Below, piece by piece: positions 8,738 through 17,016 of a DNA stretch of 64,000 nt. Position 1 is the stretch's first letter; each line of letters begins with the position of its first letter. The stretch is from SHZL01 sp963784425 (GTDB lineage: Bacteria; Pseudomonadota; Gammaproteobacteria; Xanthomonadales; SZUA-36): NCBI GenBank assembly GCA_963784425.1, contig CAWARM010000012.1, positions 124,001 through 188,000 of the forward strand, read 5' to 3'. Both the position numbers and the translations under genes were made by a program. A model generated the notes under the pieces. It saw nothing but the letters and a program-made list of their open reading frames with translations. It ran no database searches and was not told the DNA's origin.

Positions 8738-9379
8738 ATGAAGATTGGATTAATAGGGCGAAAAAGAGGCATGACCAGGGTGTTCACCGAAGAAGGTGAC
8801 AGCATTCCTGTGACCGTCATTGAGGTCAGTCCGAACCGTGTGACCCAGGTGAAGAACCACGAAACCGATGGGTACCGTGCTGTTCAGGTCACCATGGGAA
8901 CACGTCGCGCAAACCTCGTTAATAAGCCCGAGGCGGGGCATTTCAACCGAGCCGGCGTCGCGGCTGGTGAAGGGTTATGGGAACTTCGCATCCCGGAAAG
9001 TGAAACTGCCGAAATTGGCTCCGACACTGAGTTTACGGTACAGATGTTTGAAGCGGGGCAAAAAGTAGATGTGACCGGTATCAGCAAAGGTAAGGGTTTT
9101 GCTGGCACGATCAAACGGCACAACTTCGCCATGCAGGACGCGACCCACGGCAACTCAGTATCTCACCGTGTTCCGGGTTCAATTGGCCAGAACCAGACTC
9201 CAGGTCGAGTTGTAAAAGGTAAGAAAATGGCCGGCCACATGGGCGTTGAGCGTGTTACTACCCAGAGCCTGGAAGTCGTGCGCGTCGACGCCAAGCGAAA
9301 CCTCCTCTTGATCAAAGGTTCGGTGCCCGGGGCCGACGGTGGCCAGGTCACCGTGCGCCCGTCAGTAAAGGCACACTAA
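8738..9379 (+). CDS. rplC: Large ribosomal subunit protein uL3
   Basis: 23S rRNA binding protein near the peptidyl transferase centre, 213 residues. I start it at ATG 8738, giving MKIGLIGRKRGMTRVF, which matches the family; the frame is open up to a TTG at 8720 but that would add six unusual residues. The central loop with HGNSVSHRVPGSIGQ.QTPGRV, where PrmB methylates a glutamine in E. coli, is present. The gap to rplD is 10 bases. Confidence 0.97.
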   Translation: MKIGLIGRKRGMTRVFTEEGDSIPVTVIEVSPNRVTQVKNHETDGYRAVQVTMGTRRANLVNKPEAGHFNRAGVAAGEGLWELRIPESETAEIGSDTEFTVQMFEAGQKVDVTGISKGKGFAGTIKRHNFAMQDATHGNSVSHRVPGSIGQNQTPGRVVKGKKMAGHMGVERVTTQSLEVVRVDAKRNLLLIKGSVPGADGGQVTVRPSVKAH

Positions 9380-9389
9380 GGAGATGACG

Positions 9390-9992
9390 ATGCAACTCGC
9401 AGTCGCCGGCGGAAAGAACATCAAGGTCTCGGAAGCTACATTTGGCCGTGATTTTTCGGAGGCCTTGGTGCACCAGGTGGTTACGGCTTATCTTGCCGGA
9501 GCCCGTTCCGGAACCAAGGCACAGAAAAACCGCGCCGCCGTGTCAGGTGGCGGTAAAAAGCCATTCAAGCAGAAAGGCACGGGGCGCGCACGTGCGGGTA
9601 CTATCCGCAGTCCGATTTGGCGTGGTGGTGGTAAGACGTTTGCGGCAGTCCCGCGAGACCATTCGCAGAAAGTGAACCGTAAAATGTACCGCGGCGCTGT
9701 TCAGGCAATTTTGTCCGAGCTGGTCAGGCAGGATCGCCTGGTTATCGTTGAGTCGTTTGAACTTGCCCAACCAAAGACCAGTGAGCTGGTCGAGAAATTA
9801 GCAGGTCTTAATTTTACGACTGGCCTGGTTATTTCTGATGAGATCGGTGACAACGTGTTCCTCGCTTCACGCAACCTCCCTGACGTTTACGTTTTGGACG
9901 TTGCCGCCATGGACCCTGTCAGCCTGGTCGGTGCAGAGCGGGTAATCATGACCGTTGCGGCGGTTGAAAAGGTCCAGGAGTGGCTGGGATGA
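9390..9992 (+). CDS. rplD: Large ribosomal subunit protein uL4
   Basis: Exit-tunnel protein, 200 residues; in E. coli it is also the autogenous repressor of the S10 operon. Two in-frame ATGs exist. AAGGAG at 9378-9383 directly abuts the ATG at 9384 and is 6 bases from the ATG at 9390, so the second is the start. The conserved tunnel loop rich in K/G/R (KKPFKQKGTGRARAGTIRSP) is intact. The stop overlaps the rplW start by four bases (ATGA), implying coupled translation. Confidence 0.95.
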   Translation: MQLAVAGGKNIKVSEATFGRDFSEALVHQVVTAYLAGARSGTKAQKNRAAVSGGGKKPFKQKGTGRARAGTIRSPIWRGGGKTFAAVPRDHSQKVNRKMYRGAVQAILSELVRQDRLVIVESFELAQPKTSELVEKLAGLNFTTGLVISDEIGDNVFLASRNLPDVYVLDVAAMDPVSLVGAERVIMTVAAVEKVQEWLG

Positions 9993-10291
9993 ATAAGGAT
10001 CGGCTGTATAAGGTATTGCTGACACCTCGCGTGACTGAAAAGTCAACCCGCGTTGGCGAGACCGGCAATCAGTACGTTTTCCGCGTTGTAAAGGATGCCA
10101 ACAAGGCTGAAGTCCGGGACGCTGTGGAAATGCTGTTTGAAGTCAGTGTGGAGTCTGTCCGCATTGTGAACGTAAAGGGAAAGACCAAATCGTTCCGGAT
10201 GCGCCCGGGAAAGCGCAGTGACTGGAAAAAGGCATATGTTCGCGTTCAGGAAGGTCAGGTTATCGATTTTCTGGGCGGAGAGTCAGCTTAA
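9989..10291 (+). CDS. rplW: Large ribosomal subunit protein uL23
   Basis: Protein at the exit-tunnel mouth that docks trigger factor and SRP, 100 residues as in E. coli. It starts at ATG 9989 overlapping the rplD stop, giving MNKDRLYKVLLTPRVTEKS. An upstream in-frame TTG/GTG would add three residues within rplD and is not needed. The C-terminal FRMRPGKRSDWKKAYV segment is typical. Twelve bases separate it from rplB. Confidence 0.96.
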   Translation: MNKDRLYKVLLTPRVTEKSTRVGETGNQYVFRVVKDANKAEVRDAVEMLFEVSVESVRIVNVKGKTKSFRMRPGKRSDWKKAYVRVQEGQVIDFLGGESA

Positions 10292-10303
10292 GGACTAGTA
10301 GTC

Positions 10304-11131
10304 ATGGCAATTGTTAAGGCAAAACCCACATCGCCAGGCCGTCGCGGCGTCGTTCAGATAAAGCATGATCACCTGCATGCTGGAGCACCGTGGCCGGGGC
10401 TGGTAGAAAGTAAGTCAAAAACCGGTGGCCGTAATAACTATGGTCGCATCACCACTCGTCACATTGGTGGTGGGCATAAGCAACACTACCGTGTCATTGA
10501 CTTCAAGCGCGACAAGGACGGGATCAAGGGCCAGGTCGAGCGAATTGAATATGACCCGAATCGCAGTGCCCACATTGCCCTCGTTTTATATGTTGACGGC
10601 GAGCGCCGTTACATCATTGCCCCCAAAGGCATTCGTGCCGGGGACGAAGTTTTCAGTGGCCGCGACGCTGCAATCAAGCCAGGGAACAGCTTGCCATTGA
10701 GCAACATACCGGTAGGTTCAGTCGTGCACTGCGTCGAACTCTTGCCAGGAAAAGGTGCACAGCTGGCGCGCAGTGCAGGCGCAGCAGTGCAGCTCGTCGC
10801 TCGTGAAGGCCAGCACGCTACCTTGCGTCTCCGTTCCGGCGAAATGCGCAAAGTTCACTCACGCTGCAAGGCAACCATAGGGGAAGTGTCCAATTCGGAG
10901 CACAACCTGGAGAAACTCGGCAAAGCGGGCGCCAAGCGCTGGCGTGGAGTGCGACCAACGGTTCGCGGTGTGGCCATGAACCCCGTCGACCATCCACATG
11001 GTGGTGGCGAAGGTCGTACATCAGGTGGTCGCCACCCGGTATCTCCGTGGGGCGTTCCGACTAAAGGCTACAAAACCCGCAAGAACAAGCGTACGAGCAA
11101 GTTCATCGTGCGTAAGCGTTCCAGCAAATAA
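10304..11131 (+). CDS. rplB: Large ribosomal subunit protein uL2
   Basis: Core 23S rRNA binding protein needed for subunit association and peptidyl transfer, 275 residues. The sequence around GRNNYGRITTRHIGGGHK and the near C-terminal MNPVDHPHGGGEGRTSGGRHP motif, which contains the conserved functional histidine, are intact. It is spaced 12 bases from rplW and 11 from rpsS, tightly within the S10 operon. Confidence 0.98.
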   Translation: MAIVKAKPTSPGRRGVVQIKHDHLHAGAPWPGLVESKSKTGGRNNYGRITTRHIGGGHKQHYRVIDFKRDKDGIKGQVERIEYDPNRSAHIALVLYVDGERRYIIAPKGIRAGDEVFSGRDAAIKPGNSLPLSNIPVGSVVHCVELLPGKGAQLARSAGAAVQLVAREGQHATLRLRSGEMRKVHSRCKATIGEVSNSEHNLEKLGKAGAKRWRGVRPTVRGVAMNPVDHPHGGGEGRTSGGRHPVSPWGVPTKGYKTRKNKRTSKFIVRKRSSK

Positions 11132-11142
11132 TAGGTAGAGCT

Positions 11143-11418
11143 ATGCCACGTTCGATTAAAAAAGGACCGTTCGTCGATCATCACCTGATGAAGAAGGTGG
11201 TCGAGTCTGTAGCTACTAACAACAAACGGCCAATAAAGACCTGGTCACGCCGTTCCATGATCCTGCCGGACATGGTCGGTTTGACCATTGCCGTTCATAA
11301 CGGACGACAGCATGTGCCCATTCTGGTTAATGACCAGATGATTGGTCACAAGCTCGGTGAATTCGCAGCCACCCGGACCTTCAGAGGTCATTCGGGCGAC
11401 CGCAAGACCAAGGTGTAA
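11143..11418 (+). CDS. rpsS: Small ribosomal subunit protein uS19
   Basis: 30S head protein that forms a complex with S13 near the A site; 91 residues. MPRSIKKGPFVDHHLMKKV at the N-terminus and HKLGEFAATRTFRGHSGD near the C-terminus are typical of the family. Its stop is 7 bases before rplV. Confidence 0.98.
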   Translation: MPRSIKKGPFVDHHLMKKVVESVATNNKRPIKTWSRRSMILPDMVGLTIAVHNGRQHVPILVNDQMIGHKLGEFAATRTFRGHSGDRKTKV

Positions 11419-11425
11419 TGTAACC

Positions 11426-11776
11426 ATGCAAGCAACAGCAATATTACGCAACGCGCGAATTTCACCTCAAAAAGTTCGCCTTGTGGCGGATCAGGTTAGA
11501 GGTATGGCAGTTGAAAAGGCAGAACAATTACTTGCCTTTAGCCCGAAGAAAGCCGCTCACATTGTGAAGAAAGTGCTTCTTTCTGCAGTCGCAAATGCGG
11601 AACACAACGACGGCGCGGACATTGACGAACTCAAGGTGGCAGTGATCATGATAGACGAGGGCCCTACGCTGAAGCGCGGGCGTGCTCGTGCCAAGGGTCG
11701 TGGAACGCGGATTCTCAAGCGCTGCAGCCACATTACGGTGACTGTTGCCGATAGCACAAAGACGGGACAAGCATAA
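11426..11776 (+). CDS. rplV: Large ribosomal subunit protein uL22
   Basis: 23S rRNA binding protein whose beta-hairpin lines the exit tunnel, 116 residues. ATG at 11426 gives MQATAILRNARISPQKVRL; an open frame further upstream lies inside rpsS and is rejected. The hairpin segment with RGRARAKGRGTRILKRCSHITV is present. The stop TAA shares its last base with the rpsC ATG. Confidence 0.97.
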   Translation: MQATAILRNARISPQKVRLVADQVRGMAVEKAEQLLAFSPKKAAHIVKKVLLSAVANAEHNDGADIDELKVAVIMIDEGPTLKRGRARAKGRGTRILKRCSHITVTVADSTKTGQA

Positions 11777-12453
11777 TGGGCCATAAGGTAAATCCAATCG
11801 GAATCCGGCTGGGAATTTCTAAAGACTGGAATTCAACCTGGTATGCCGAAAAGCGCGATTACGCTGAGCAGCTGCTATCCGATCTCGAAGTTCGGAAGTT
11901 CCTGCGTAAGCGGCTGGCACACGCGGCTATCAGCAGGATCCAGATTGAGAGACCAGCCAAGTCCGCGCGCATCACCATACACACGGCACGGCCTGGCATC
12001 GTAATTGGCAAGAAGGGCGAGGATATAGAAACTTTGCGCCGGGAAGTTACGCAGTTGATGAAGGTTCCGACTCACTTGACCGTGGCTGAGATACGCAAAC
12101 CGGAGCTTGATGCTCACTTGGTTGCTGAAGGGATTGCACAGCAATTGGAACGCAGAATCATGTTCCGGCGTGCCATGAAGCGCGCTGTTGGAAACACCAT
12201 GAGGCTTGGCGCTCTGGGTATCAAGGTAATGGTTGCCGGCCGCTTGAATGGGGCAGATATTGCCCGCAGCGAGTGGTACCGGGAAGGACGGGTGCCGCTG
12301 CACACATTCCGGGCGGATGTGGATTATGGCTTTGTCGAGGCCCAGACAACTTACGGCGTATTGGGCGTGAAAGTTTGGATTTACAAAGGCGAAGTGTTCG
12401 ACCTTTTTGAACTGCACGATGAGAACAAGCGCAACCAGGCGGTTGCGGGCTAG
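11776..12453 (+). CDS. rpsC: Small ribosomal subunit protein uS3
   Basis: mRNA entry-tunnel protein with helicase activity, 225 residues. It has an N-terminal KH domain containing the GIVIGKKGEDIE loop and the S3 C-terminal domain with GRLNGADIARSEWYREGRVPLHT. The start overlaps the rplV stop by one base. Eleven bases separate it from rplP. Confidence 0.98.
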   Translation: MGHKVNPIGIRLGISKDWNSTWYAEKRDYAEQLLSDLEVRKFLRKRLAHAAISRIQIERPAKSARITIHTARPGIVIGKKGEDIETLRREVTQLMKVPTHLTVAEIRKPELDAHLVAEGIAQQLERRIMFRRAMKRAVGNTMRLGALGIKVMVAGRLNGADIARSEWYREGRVPLHTFRADVDYGFVEAQTTYGVLGVKVWIYKGEVFDLFELHDENKRNQAVAG

Positions 12454-12464
12454 GAGATTGAGTA

Positions 12465-12878
12465 ATGCTGCAACCAAAGCGCACAAAATTCAGAAAGCAG
12501 CAAAAGGGTCGTAATCACGGTCTTGCCCAGGTCGGAAACCGGGTTAGCTTCGGTGAATTTGGCCTGAAAGCGGTAACGCGCGGTTTCGTAACTGCGCGAC
12601 AGATCGAAGCTGCCCGGCGTGCTATTACCCGTCACGTGAAGCGGGGCGGCAAGCTTTGGATCCGGGTATTCCCTGACAAGCCGATAACCAAGAAGCCTGT
12701 TGAAGTTCGTATGGGTAAGGGAAAAGGTAACGTTGAATACTGGGTAGCACCAATTCAGCCAGGGCGAGTGATGTATGAGATTCAGGGTGTGACAGAGATT
12801 GTAGCCCGTGAGGCCTTTCGTCTCGCGGCAGCAAAACTCGCAGTCAAGACCACCTTTATCAAGAGGTCCGTGCTGTGA
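12465..12878 (+). CDS. rplP: Large ribosomal subunit protein uL16
   Basis: 50S protein at the A-site tRNA elbow, 137 residues. MLQPKRTKFRKQQKGRNHG and the conserved MGKGKGNVEYWVAPI segment identify it. The conserved arginine that is hydroxylated by YcfD in E. coli lies in IRVFPDKPITKKP, just before this segment. The stop TGA overlaps the rpmC ATG by one base. Confidence 0.98.
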   Translation: MLQPKRTKFRKQQKGRNHGLAQVGNRVSFGEFGLKAVTRGFVTARQIEAARRAITRHVKRGGKLWIRVFPDKPITKKPVEVRMGKGKGNVEYWVAPIQPGRVMYEIQGVTEIVAREAFRLAAAKLAVKTTFIKRSVL

Positions 12879-13081
12879 TGAATGCACAAGATATGAGAGT
12901 CAAGAGTGAAGCCGAACTCCGTCAGCAGTTGACAGGCCTGTTGCACGAGCAGTTCAACATGAGAATGCAGAAAGGTAGTGGCCAGATGGTTACACCACAT
13001 GATTTGCGTCGGGTGCGTCGGGATATCGCACGAGTGCGAACTGTCCTGAATGAGAAATCAAGAGAAGGTAAAGCAGCATGA
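12878..13081 (+). CDS. rpmC: Large ribosomal subunit protein uL29
   Basis: Small helical 50S protein by the tunnel exit, 67 residues from ATG 12878. A GTG one codon earlier and an ATG five codons later are alternatives; 12878 is preferred because it overlaps the rplP stop (TGATG) and lies about ten bases after AAGAGGT. The family motifs ELRQQLTGLLHEQFNMRMQ and RRVRRDIARVRTVL are visible. The end overlaps rpsQ by four bases. Confidence 0.94.
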   Translation: MNAQDMRVKSEAELRQQLTGLLHEQFNMRMQKGSGQMVTPHDLRRVRRDIARVRTVLNEKSREGKAA

Positions 13082-13338
13082 GCACGACCGAGTCAGTCAA
13101 GAGCACCAGGGTGGGGCAGGTTATCAGCAATAAGGCCGATAAGACTGTCACGGTAAAGCTGGAACGTCAGATCAAGCATGAGTTGTATGGCAAATACATC
13201 AAGCGCTCGTCCAAGGTCCATGCTCATGACGAAGAGAACAGCTGTTCGGAAGGTGACCTGGTAAGAATTGAGCAATGCAGGCCAATGTCTAAAACCAAAG
13301 CCTGGCGTGTAGTGGAAATTGTTAAGCGGGCTCAGTAG
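13078..13338 (+). CDS. rpsQ: Small ribosomal subunit protein uS17
   Basis: Primary 16S rRNA binder with an OB fold, 86 residues. GQVISNKADKTVTVKLERQIKHELYGKYIKRSSK-type sequence is diagnostic, as is the C-terminal CRPMSKTKAWRVVEIV. It starts inside the rpmC stop (ATGA). It closes the S10 group; 47 bases separate it from rplN. Confidence 0.98.
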   Translation: MSTTESVKSTRVGQVISNKADKTVTVKLERQIKHELYGKYIKRSSKVHAHDEENSCSEGDLVRIEQCRPMSKTKAWRVVEIVKRAQ

Positions 13339-13385
13339 TGGCTTGGTATTTGATTGAACTCAAGGTATAGGCGAGGACAAAGAAA

Positions 13386-13754
13386 ATGATTCAAATGCAG
13401 AGCATGCTGGCAGCCGCAGATAACAGTGGTGCACGTCAGGTTATGTGTATCAAGGTCCTGGGAGGATCCAAGCGTCGTTACGCGAGAATCGGGGATTTGA
13501 TCAAAGTCACGGTCAAAGATGCCATACCGCGGGGCAAAGTGAAAAAGGGTGAAGTGTATAACGCTGTCGTGGTGCGCACGCGCTCGGGTGTGCGGCGCGG
13601 GGATGGTTCCCTCATTCGCTTTGATGGTAATGCTGCAGTGCTGCTGGACAACAAGCACGAACCCATTGGCACACGAATTTTCGGGCCCGTTACGCGTGAG
13701 TTGCGGTCTGAGAAGTTCATGAAGATTGTCTCACTGGCACCCGAAGTGCTCTGA
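13386..13754 (+). CDS. rplN: Large ribosomal subunit protein uL14
   Basis: 50S protein at the intersubunit bridge, 122 residues. MIQMQSMLAAADNSGARQV and the C-terminal FGPVTRELRSEKFMKIVSLAPEVL match the family throughout. It opens the spc gene group. The 47-base upstream gap shows no clear promoter, so read-through from the S10 genes is likely. Confidence 0.98.
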   Translation: MIQMQSMLAAADNSGARQVMCIKVLGGSKRRYARIGDLIKVTVKDAIPRGKVKKGEVYNAVVVRTRSGVRRGDGSLIRFDGNAAVLLDNKHEPIGTRIFGPVTRELRSEKFMKIVSLAPEVL

Positions 13755-13785
13755 ACTGCGGGATAGTGGTGAAAGGAACTCAAGT

Positions 13786-14103
13786 ATGAAACGTATACAT
13801 AAAGGTGATGAAGTTATCGTGACGACGGGCCGCAGCAAGAGTCAGCGCGGCCACGTATTGCGCGTGTTGGAGTATGACCGTGTCCTGGTGGAAAACGTCA
13901 ACATGGTGAAAAAGCACCAGAAGCCAAACCCTGCCAATAATCAGCCAGGCGGGATCGTTGAGAAGGAGTCACCGATTCACGTTTCCAATGTGCAGGTGTA
14001 CAACGCGGGAACTGGCAAGGCCGACAGGGTAGGATTCAAAACCCTGGATGACGGACGCAAAGTAAGGGTTTTTAAGTCCACCGGCGAGGCGATTGATATT
14101 TAA
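13786..14103 (+). CDS. rplX: Large ribosomal subunit protein uL24
   Basis: Assembly-initiating 50S protein with a KOW motif, 105 residues. ATG 13786 behind GAAAGGAAC gives MKRIHKGDEVIVTTGRSKSQRGHV; the frame is open upstream but overlaps rplN. The conserved NMVKKHQKPNPANNQPGGIVEKE segment is present. The next gene, rplE, is unusually distant (117 bases); see the structured region there. Confidence 0.97.
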   Translation: MKRIHKGDEVIVTTGRSKSQRGHVLRVLEYDRVLVENVNMVKKHQKPNPANNQPGGIVEKESPIHVSNVQVYNAGTGKADRVGFKTLDDGRKVRVFKSTGEAIDI

Positions 14104-14111
14104 AGATCTTG

Positions 14112-14154
14112 GCGGGAACTACGGTTATCGGGCAGCGATAGAACCGGTCCCCGC
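14112..14154 (+). promoter_or_regulatory. Structured rplX-rplE spacer, candidate S8 control element
   Basis: GCGGG (14112-14116) pairs with CCCGC (14150-14154), CGGTT (14122-14126) with AACCG (14142-14146), and ATC (14127-14129) with GAT (14137-14139), leaving a two-base AG bulge and a seven-base loop. In E. coli, S8 represses the spc operon by binding the mRNA at the rplX-rplE junction, so the position fits. Correspondence to the S8 recognition core is inferred from position and bulged-helix form only and has not been aligned. Confidence 0.5.
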
Positions 14155-14220
14155 AAAGTTTACAAGTTGGAGTTTTCCCGGACGCTGAAGCGCCGGACGA
14201 AAGCATATAGGGTAAAGAAA

Positions 14221-14763
14221 ATGGCAAGACTTCAGACGTATTACAAAGAGACAGTGGTGCCAAAGTTGATGGAGCAGTTGGGCTTCAAAAACGTGATGCA
14301 GGTGCCAAGAATTACCAAGATCACGCTGAACATGGGCGTAGGTGAAGCTGTTGCTGACAAGAAAGTCATGGATCGTGCCACCGGAGATCTTGCGCTGATT
14401 TCAGGTCAGAAGCCCATTGTGAAGCTGGCCAGGAAATCGGTTGCCAGCTTCAAGATTCGTGATGGTTGGCCGGTGGGCTGCAAAGTTACGTTGCGCAGGC
14501 AGCAAATGTATGAATTTCTCGATCGACTGGTGAATATTGCCATTCCCCGAATTCGCGACTTTCGCGGCTTGAACTACAAGTCATTCGATGGAAGAGGCAA
14601 TTACAGCATGGGTGTGAAGGAACAGATCATGTTTCCCGAAATCGACTACGACAAGATCGATGCTATTCGGGGCATGGACATAACAATTACTACGAATGCC
14701 AGGAACGATGAGGAAGCAATGGCGCTGTTACAGGCTTTCAACTTCCCGTTCAGGACGAAGTAG
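14221..14763 (+). CDS. rplE: Large ribosomal subunit protein uL5
   Basis: 5S rRNA binding protein of the central protuberance, 180 residues. MARLQTYYKETVVPKLMEQL and VPRITKITLNMGVGEA identify it. The frame is open upstream to a TTG at 14167, but that stretch is part of the structured leader and is not family-like. Fourteen bases separate it from rpsN. Confidence 0.97.
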   Translation: MARLQTYYKETVVPKLMEQLGFKNVMQVPRITKITLNMGVGEAVADKKVMDRATGDLALISGQKPIVKLARKSVASFKIRDGWPVGCKVTLRRQQMYEFLDRLVNIAIPRIRDFRGLNYKSFDGRGNYSMGVKEQIMFPEIDYDKIDAIRGMDITITTNARNDEEAMALLQAFNFPFRTK

Positions 14764-14777
14764 TTCAAGGATTCATC

Positions 14778-15083
14778 ATGGCAAAAACATCAATGATCAA
14801 TCGCGAAGTACGCCGTACCAAGTTGGTTAAGCGTTACGCGAAAAAGCGTGCTGAACTCAAAGCCACCATTATTGAACCTAACGTGAGTTTCGAAGTGCAG
14901 CAGGATGCAATGTTTCGCCTGCAGAAGTTACCGCGTGACTCCAGCCCGGTCAGGCACCGTAACCGTTGTTCGATTACCGGGCGCCCGCGTGGTTTTTATC
15001 GAAAGTTTGGATTGAGCCGCAACAAGTTGCGCGAAGCTGCCATGCGTGGTGACGTGCCCGGTCTGCGCAAGGCCAGTTGGTAA
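14778..15083 (+). CDS. rpsN: Small ribosomal subunit protein uS14, zinc-free type
   Basis: 30S head protein, 101 residues. It is the long form without the CxxC zinc pairs of short S14, as expected for this class. The C-terminus RNRCSITGRPRGFYRKFGLS followed by RNKLREAAMRGDVPGLRKASW is diagnostic. It lies 13 bases before rpsH. Confidence 0.98.
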   Translation: MAKTSMINREVRRTKLVKRYAKKRAELKATIIEPNVSFEVQQDAMFRLQKLPRDSSPVRHRNRCSITGRPRGFYRKFGLSRNKLREAAMRGDVPGLRKASW

Positions 15084-15096
15084 AGAGGATATAAGA

Positions 15097-15492
15097 ATGA
15101 GCATGAGTGATCCAATTTCGGACATGCTGACCCGGATTCGGAATGCCCAGTCCGTGCGTAAGGTTACGGTTTGCATGCCAGCTTCCACGGTCAAGACCGG
15201 CATAGCCAATGTTCTGAAGAGCGAAGGCTACATCGATGACTTCAGGCCAATTGAGCTGGAAGGGAAGCCTGCTTTGGAAATTACGTTGAAATACCGAAAC
15301 GGCCAGGGCGTTATTACCATGTTGCAACGTGTTAGTCGGCCAGGGCTGCGCATATACCGTGGTAAGGATGATTTGCCCAGAATTCTGAATGGCCTTGGAA
15401 CAGCGGTAGTCAGCACTTCGAAGGGCATCATGACGGATGTATCGGCCCGCGCAGCAGGACAGGGCGGCGAAGTCCTGTGCATCGTCACGTAG
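15097..15492 (+). CDS. rpsH: Small ribosomal subunit protein uS8
   Basis: 16S rRNA helix 21 binding protein, 131 residues; in E. coli it is also the repressor of the spc operon. ATG 15097 gives MSMSDPISDMLTRIRNAQ behind AAGAGGAT; the upstream open frame lies in rpsN. The C-terminus VSARAAGQGGEVLCIVT is slightly divergent but of normal length. A possible target of its feedback is the structured gap at 14112-14154. Confidence 0.97.
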   Translation: MSMSDPISDMLTRIRNAQSVRKVTVCMPASTVKTGIANVLKSEGYIDDFRPIELEGKPALEITLKYRNGQGVITMLQRVSRPGLRIYRGKDDLPRILNGLGTAVVSTSKGIMTDVSARAAGQGGEVLCIVT

Positions 15493-15502
15493 GGAGGACG
15501 GC

Positions 15503-16030
15503 ATGTCACGAGTAGCAAAAGCTCCAATCACATTACCTTCGGGAATCGAGTTGAAGGTAGTTGGGGAAAAGGTCAACGTCAAGGGTCCCAAGGGAAACCT
15601 GTCGTTGCAGTTGCATCCTGGAATTACCTTGGTTCAGGAAAACAGCGAGGTCAGGGTAAAACCAGCCAATGATGCACATATGGCAATGGCCGGCACATTT
15701 CGAGCCTTGATAAACAACCTGGTAACTGGTGTATCCGTTGGGTTTGAGAAGCGACTTACGTTGGTCGGAGTTGGGTATCGTGCACAGGTTCAAGGCAAAA
15801 CCCTGAGCCTTGCGCTGGGCTTTTCCCACCCTGTTGAGTATGTGGCTCCCGAAGGAATTACGATCGAAGCTCCTTCTCAGACAGAGGTGATCGTGAAGGG
15901 TTGTGACAGACAGCGGGTGGGTCAGGTTGCAGCCGAAATCCGGGCCTTCCGGCCCCCCGAACCTTACAAAGGCAAGGGCGTGCGCTATTCAGATGAACAC
16001 GTTGCGCGTAAGGAAGCCAAGAAGGCTTAA
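15503..16030 (+). CDS. rplF: Large ribosomal subunit protein uL6
   Basis: 50S protein near the GTPase-associated centre, 175 residues. ATG 15503 follows GGGAGGACGGC and gives MSRVAKAPITLPSGIE; the longer frame into rpsH is rejected. The duplicated fold and the C-terminal motif RPPEPYKGKGVRYSDEHV are intact. A 72-base gap separates it from rplR. Confidence 0.97.
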   Translation: MSRVAKAPITLPSGIELKVVGEKVNVKGPKGNLSLQLHPGITLVQENSEVRVKPANDAHMAMAGTFRALINNLVTGVSVGFEKRLTLVGVGYRAQVQGKTLSLALGFSHPVEYVAPEGITIEAPSQTEVIVKGCDRQRVGQVAAEIRAFRPPEPYKGKGVRYSDEHVARKEAKKA

Positions 16031-16102
16031 GTCTTAAGTATTGCCACTGGATTATGTGTTCTGGCCAGTTGGGCTGGTTGGAAAACGAACGAGGAAACGG
16101 TA

Positions 16103-16459
16103 ATGGATATCAAGAAGGCCGCACGACTGCGGCGGGCACGCAAAGCCCGCGCTCACATTCGCCGGCTGGGCAAAGCCAGGCTCACAGTGCATCGCAGTGG
16201 CCGGCATATTTATGCCCAGGTAATTAGCGCCGAAGGTGGCAAGGTAATTGCGGCCGCATCTACTCTTCAAAAGGATGTGGGGGAAGGGTTGAAAAGCAAG
16301 AGCAATAAGGACGCAGCAGCGGCGGTAGGTAAGGCAATTGCTGAAAAGGCCGTGGCTGCGGGAGTCAAGGATGTGGCATTCGACCGCTCCGGATTCCGTT
16401 ATCACGGTCGCATCAAGGTATTGGCGGATGCTGCACGCGAAGTTGGATTGGATTTCTGA
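16103..16459 (+). CDS. rplR: Large ribosomal subunit protein uL18
   Basis: 5S rRNA binding protein, 118 residues. The basic N-terminus MDIKKAARLRRARKARAHIRR and the C-terminal segment FDRSGFRYHGRIKVLADAAREVGLDF are typical. ATG is preceded by GAGGAAACGGTA. rpsE follows after 39 bases. Confidence 0.98.
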   Translation: MDIKKAARLRRARKARAHIRRLGKARLTVHRSGRHIYAQVISAEGGKVIAAASTLQKDVGEGLKSKSNKDAAAAVGKAIAEKAVAAGVKDVAFDRSGFRYHGRIKVLADAAREVGLDF

Positions 16460-16498
16460 ACCCGGTCGAACTAGGACCGAGCGAAACAGGTAGAAAAC

Positions 16499-17011
16499 AT
16501 GGCGAACATGGAAAGAGAAAACAGCGACGGCCTTCTGGAAAAGTTGGTTGCGGTCAATCGAGTTGCGAAAGTGGTCAAAGGCGGCCGCATTTTTGGCTTT
16601 ACCGCACTCAGCGTGGTTGGCGATGGGAATGGCAAGGTTGGATTTGGCTACGGCAAAGCACGGGAAGTCCCCGTGGCAATCCAGAAATCCATGGAGAAAG
16701 CACGCCGCAACATGATCAATGTGGACCTGAGAGAGGGCACGCTTTGGCATGCGGTGAAAGCGCGGCATGCTGGATCACGTATTTATATGCAGCCTGCTTC
16801 CGAAGGTACTGGTGTTATTGCCGGTGGCGCCATGCGCGCTGTACTGGAGACCGTGGGCGTGCACAACGTGCTTGCCAAGAGCGTGGGATCGAATAATCCA
16901 ATCAACCTGGTCAGGGCAACATTCAAAGGATTGTTGGCAATGCAGAGTCCAGCGGTAATTGCAGCAAAACGCGGCAAGCCGCTTGATGAAATTATGGCAA
17001 ACGTGGGTTGA
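16499..17011 (+). CDS. rpsE: Small ribosomal subunit protein uS5
   Basis: 30S protein involved in mRNA entry and translational accuracy, 170 residues. LVAVNRVAKVVKGGRIFGFTA marks the double-stranded RNA binding domain and GDGNGKVGFGYGKAREVP follows it. Five bases separate the stop from the rpmD ATG. Confidence 0.98.
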   Translation: MANMERENSDGLLEKLVAVNRVAKVVKGGRIFGFTALSVVGDGNGKVGFGYGKAREVPVAIQKSMEKARRNMINVDLREGTLWHAVKARHAGSRIYMQPASEGTGVIAGGAMRAVLETVGVHNVLAKSVGSNNPINLVRATFKGLLAMQSPAVIAAKRGKPLDEIMANVG

Positions 17012-17016
17012 TTGTG

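Noticed and set aside
9384..9389. ATG at 9384 as rplD start
   Set aside because: It directly abuts the AAGGAG Shine-Dalgarno; the ATG at 9390 has proper 6-base spacing.
12450..12887. 145-codon minus-strand frame across rplP
   Set aside because: It is antisense to rplP with no recognisable domain and no independent context.
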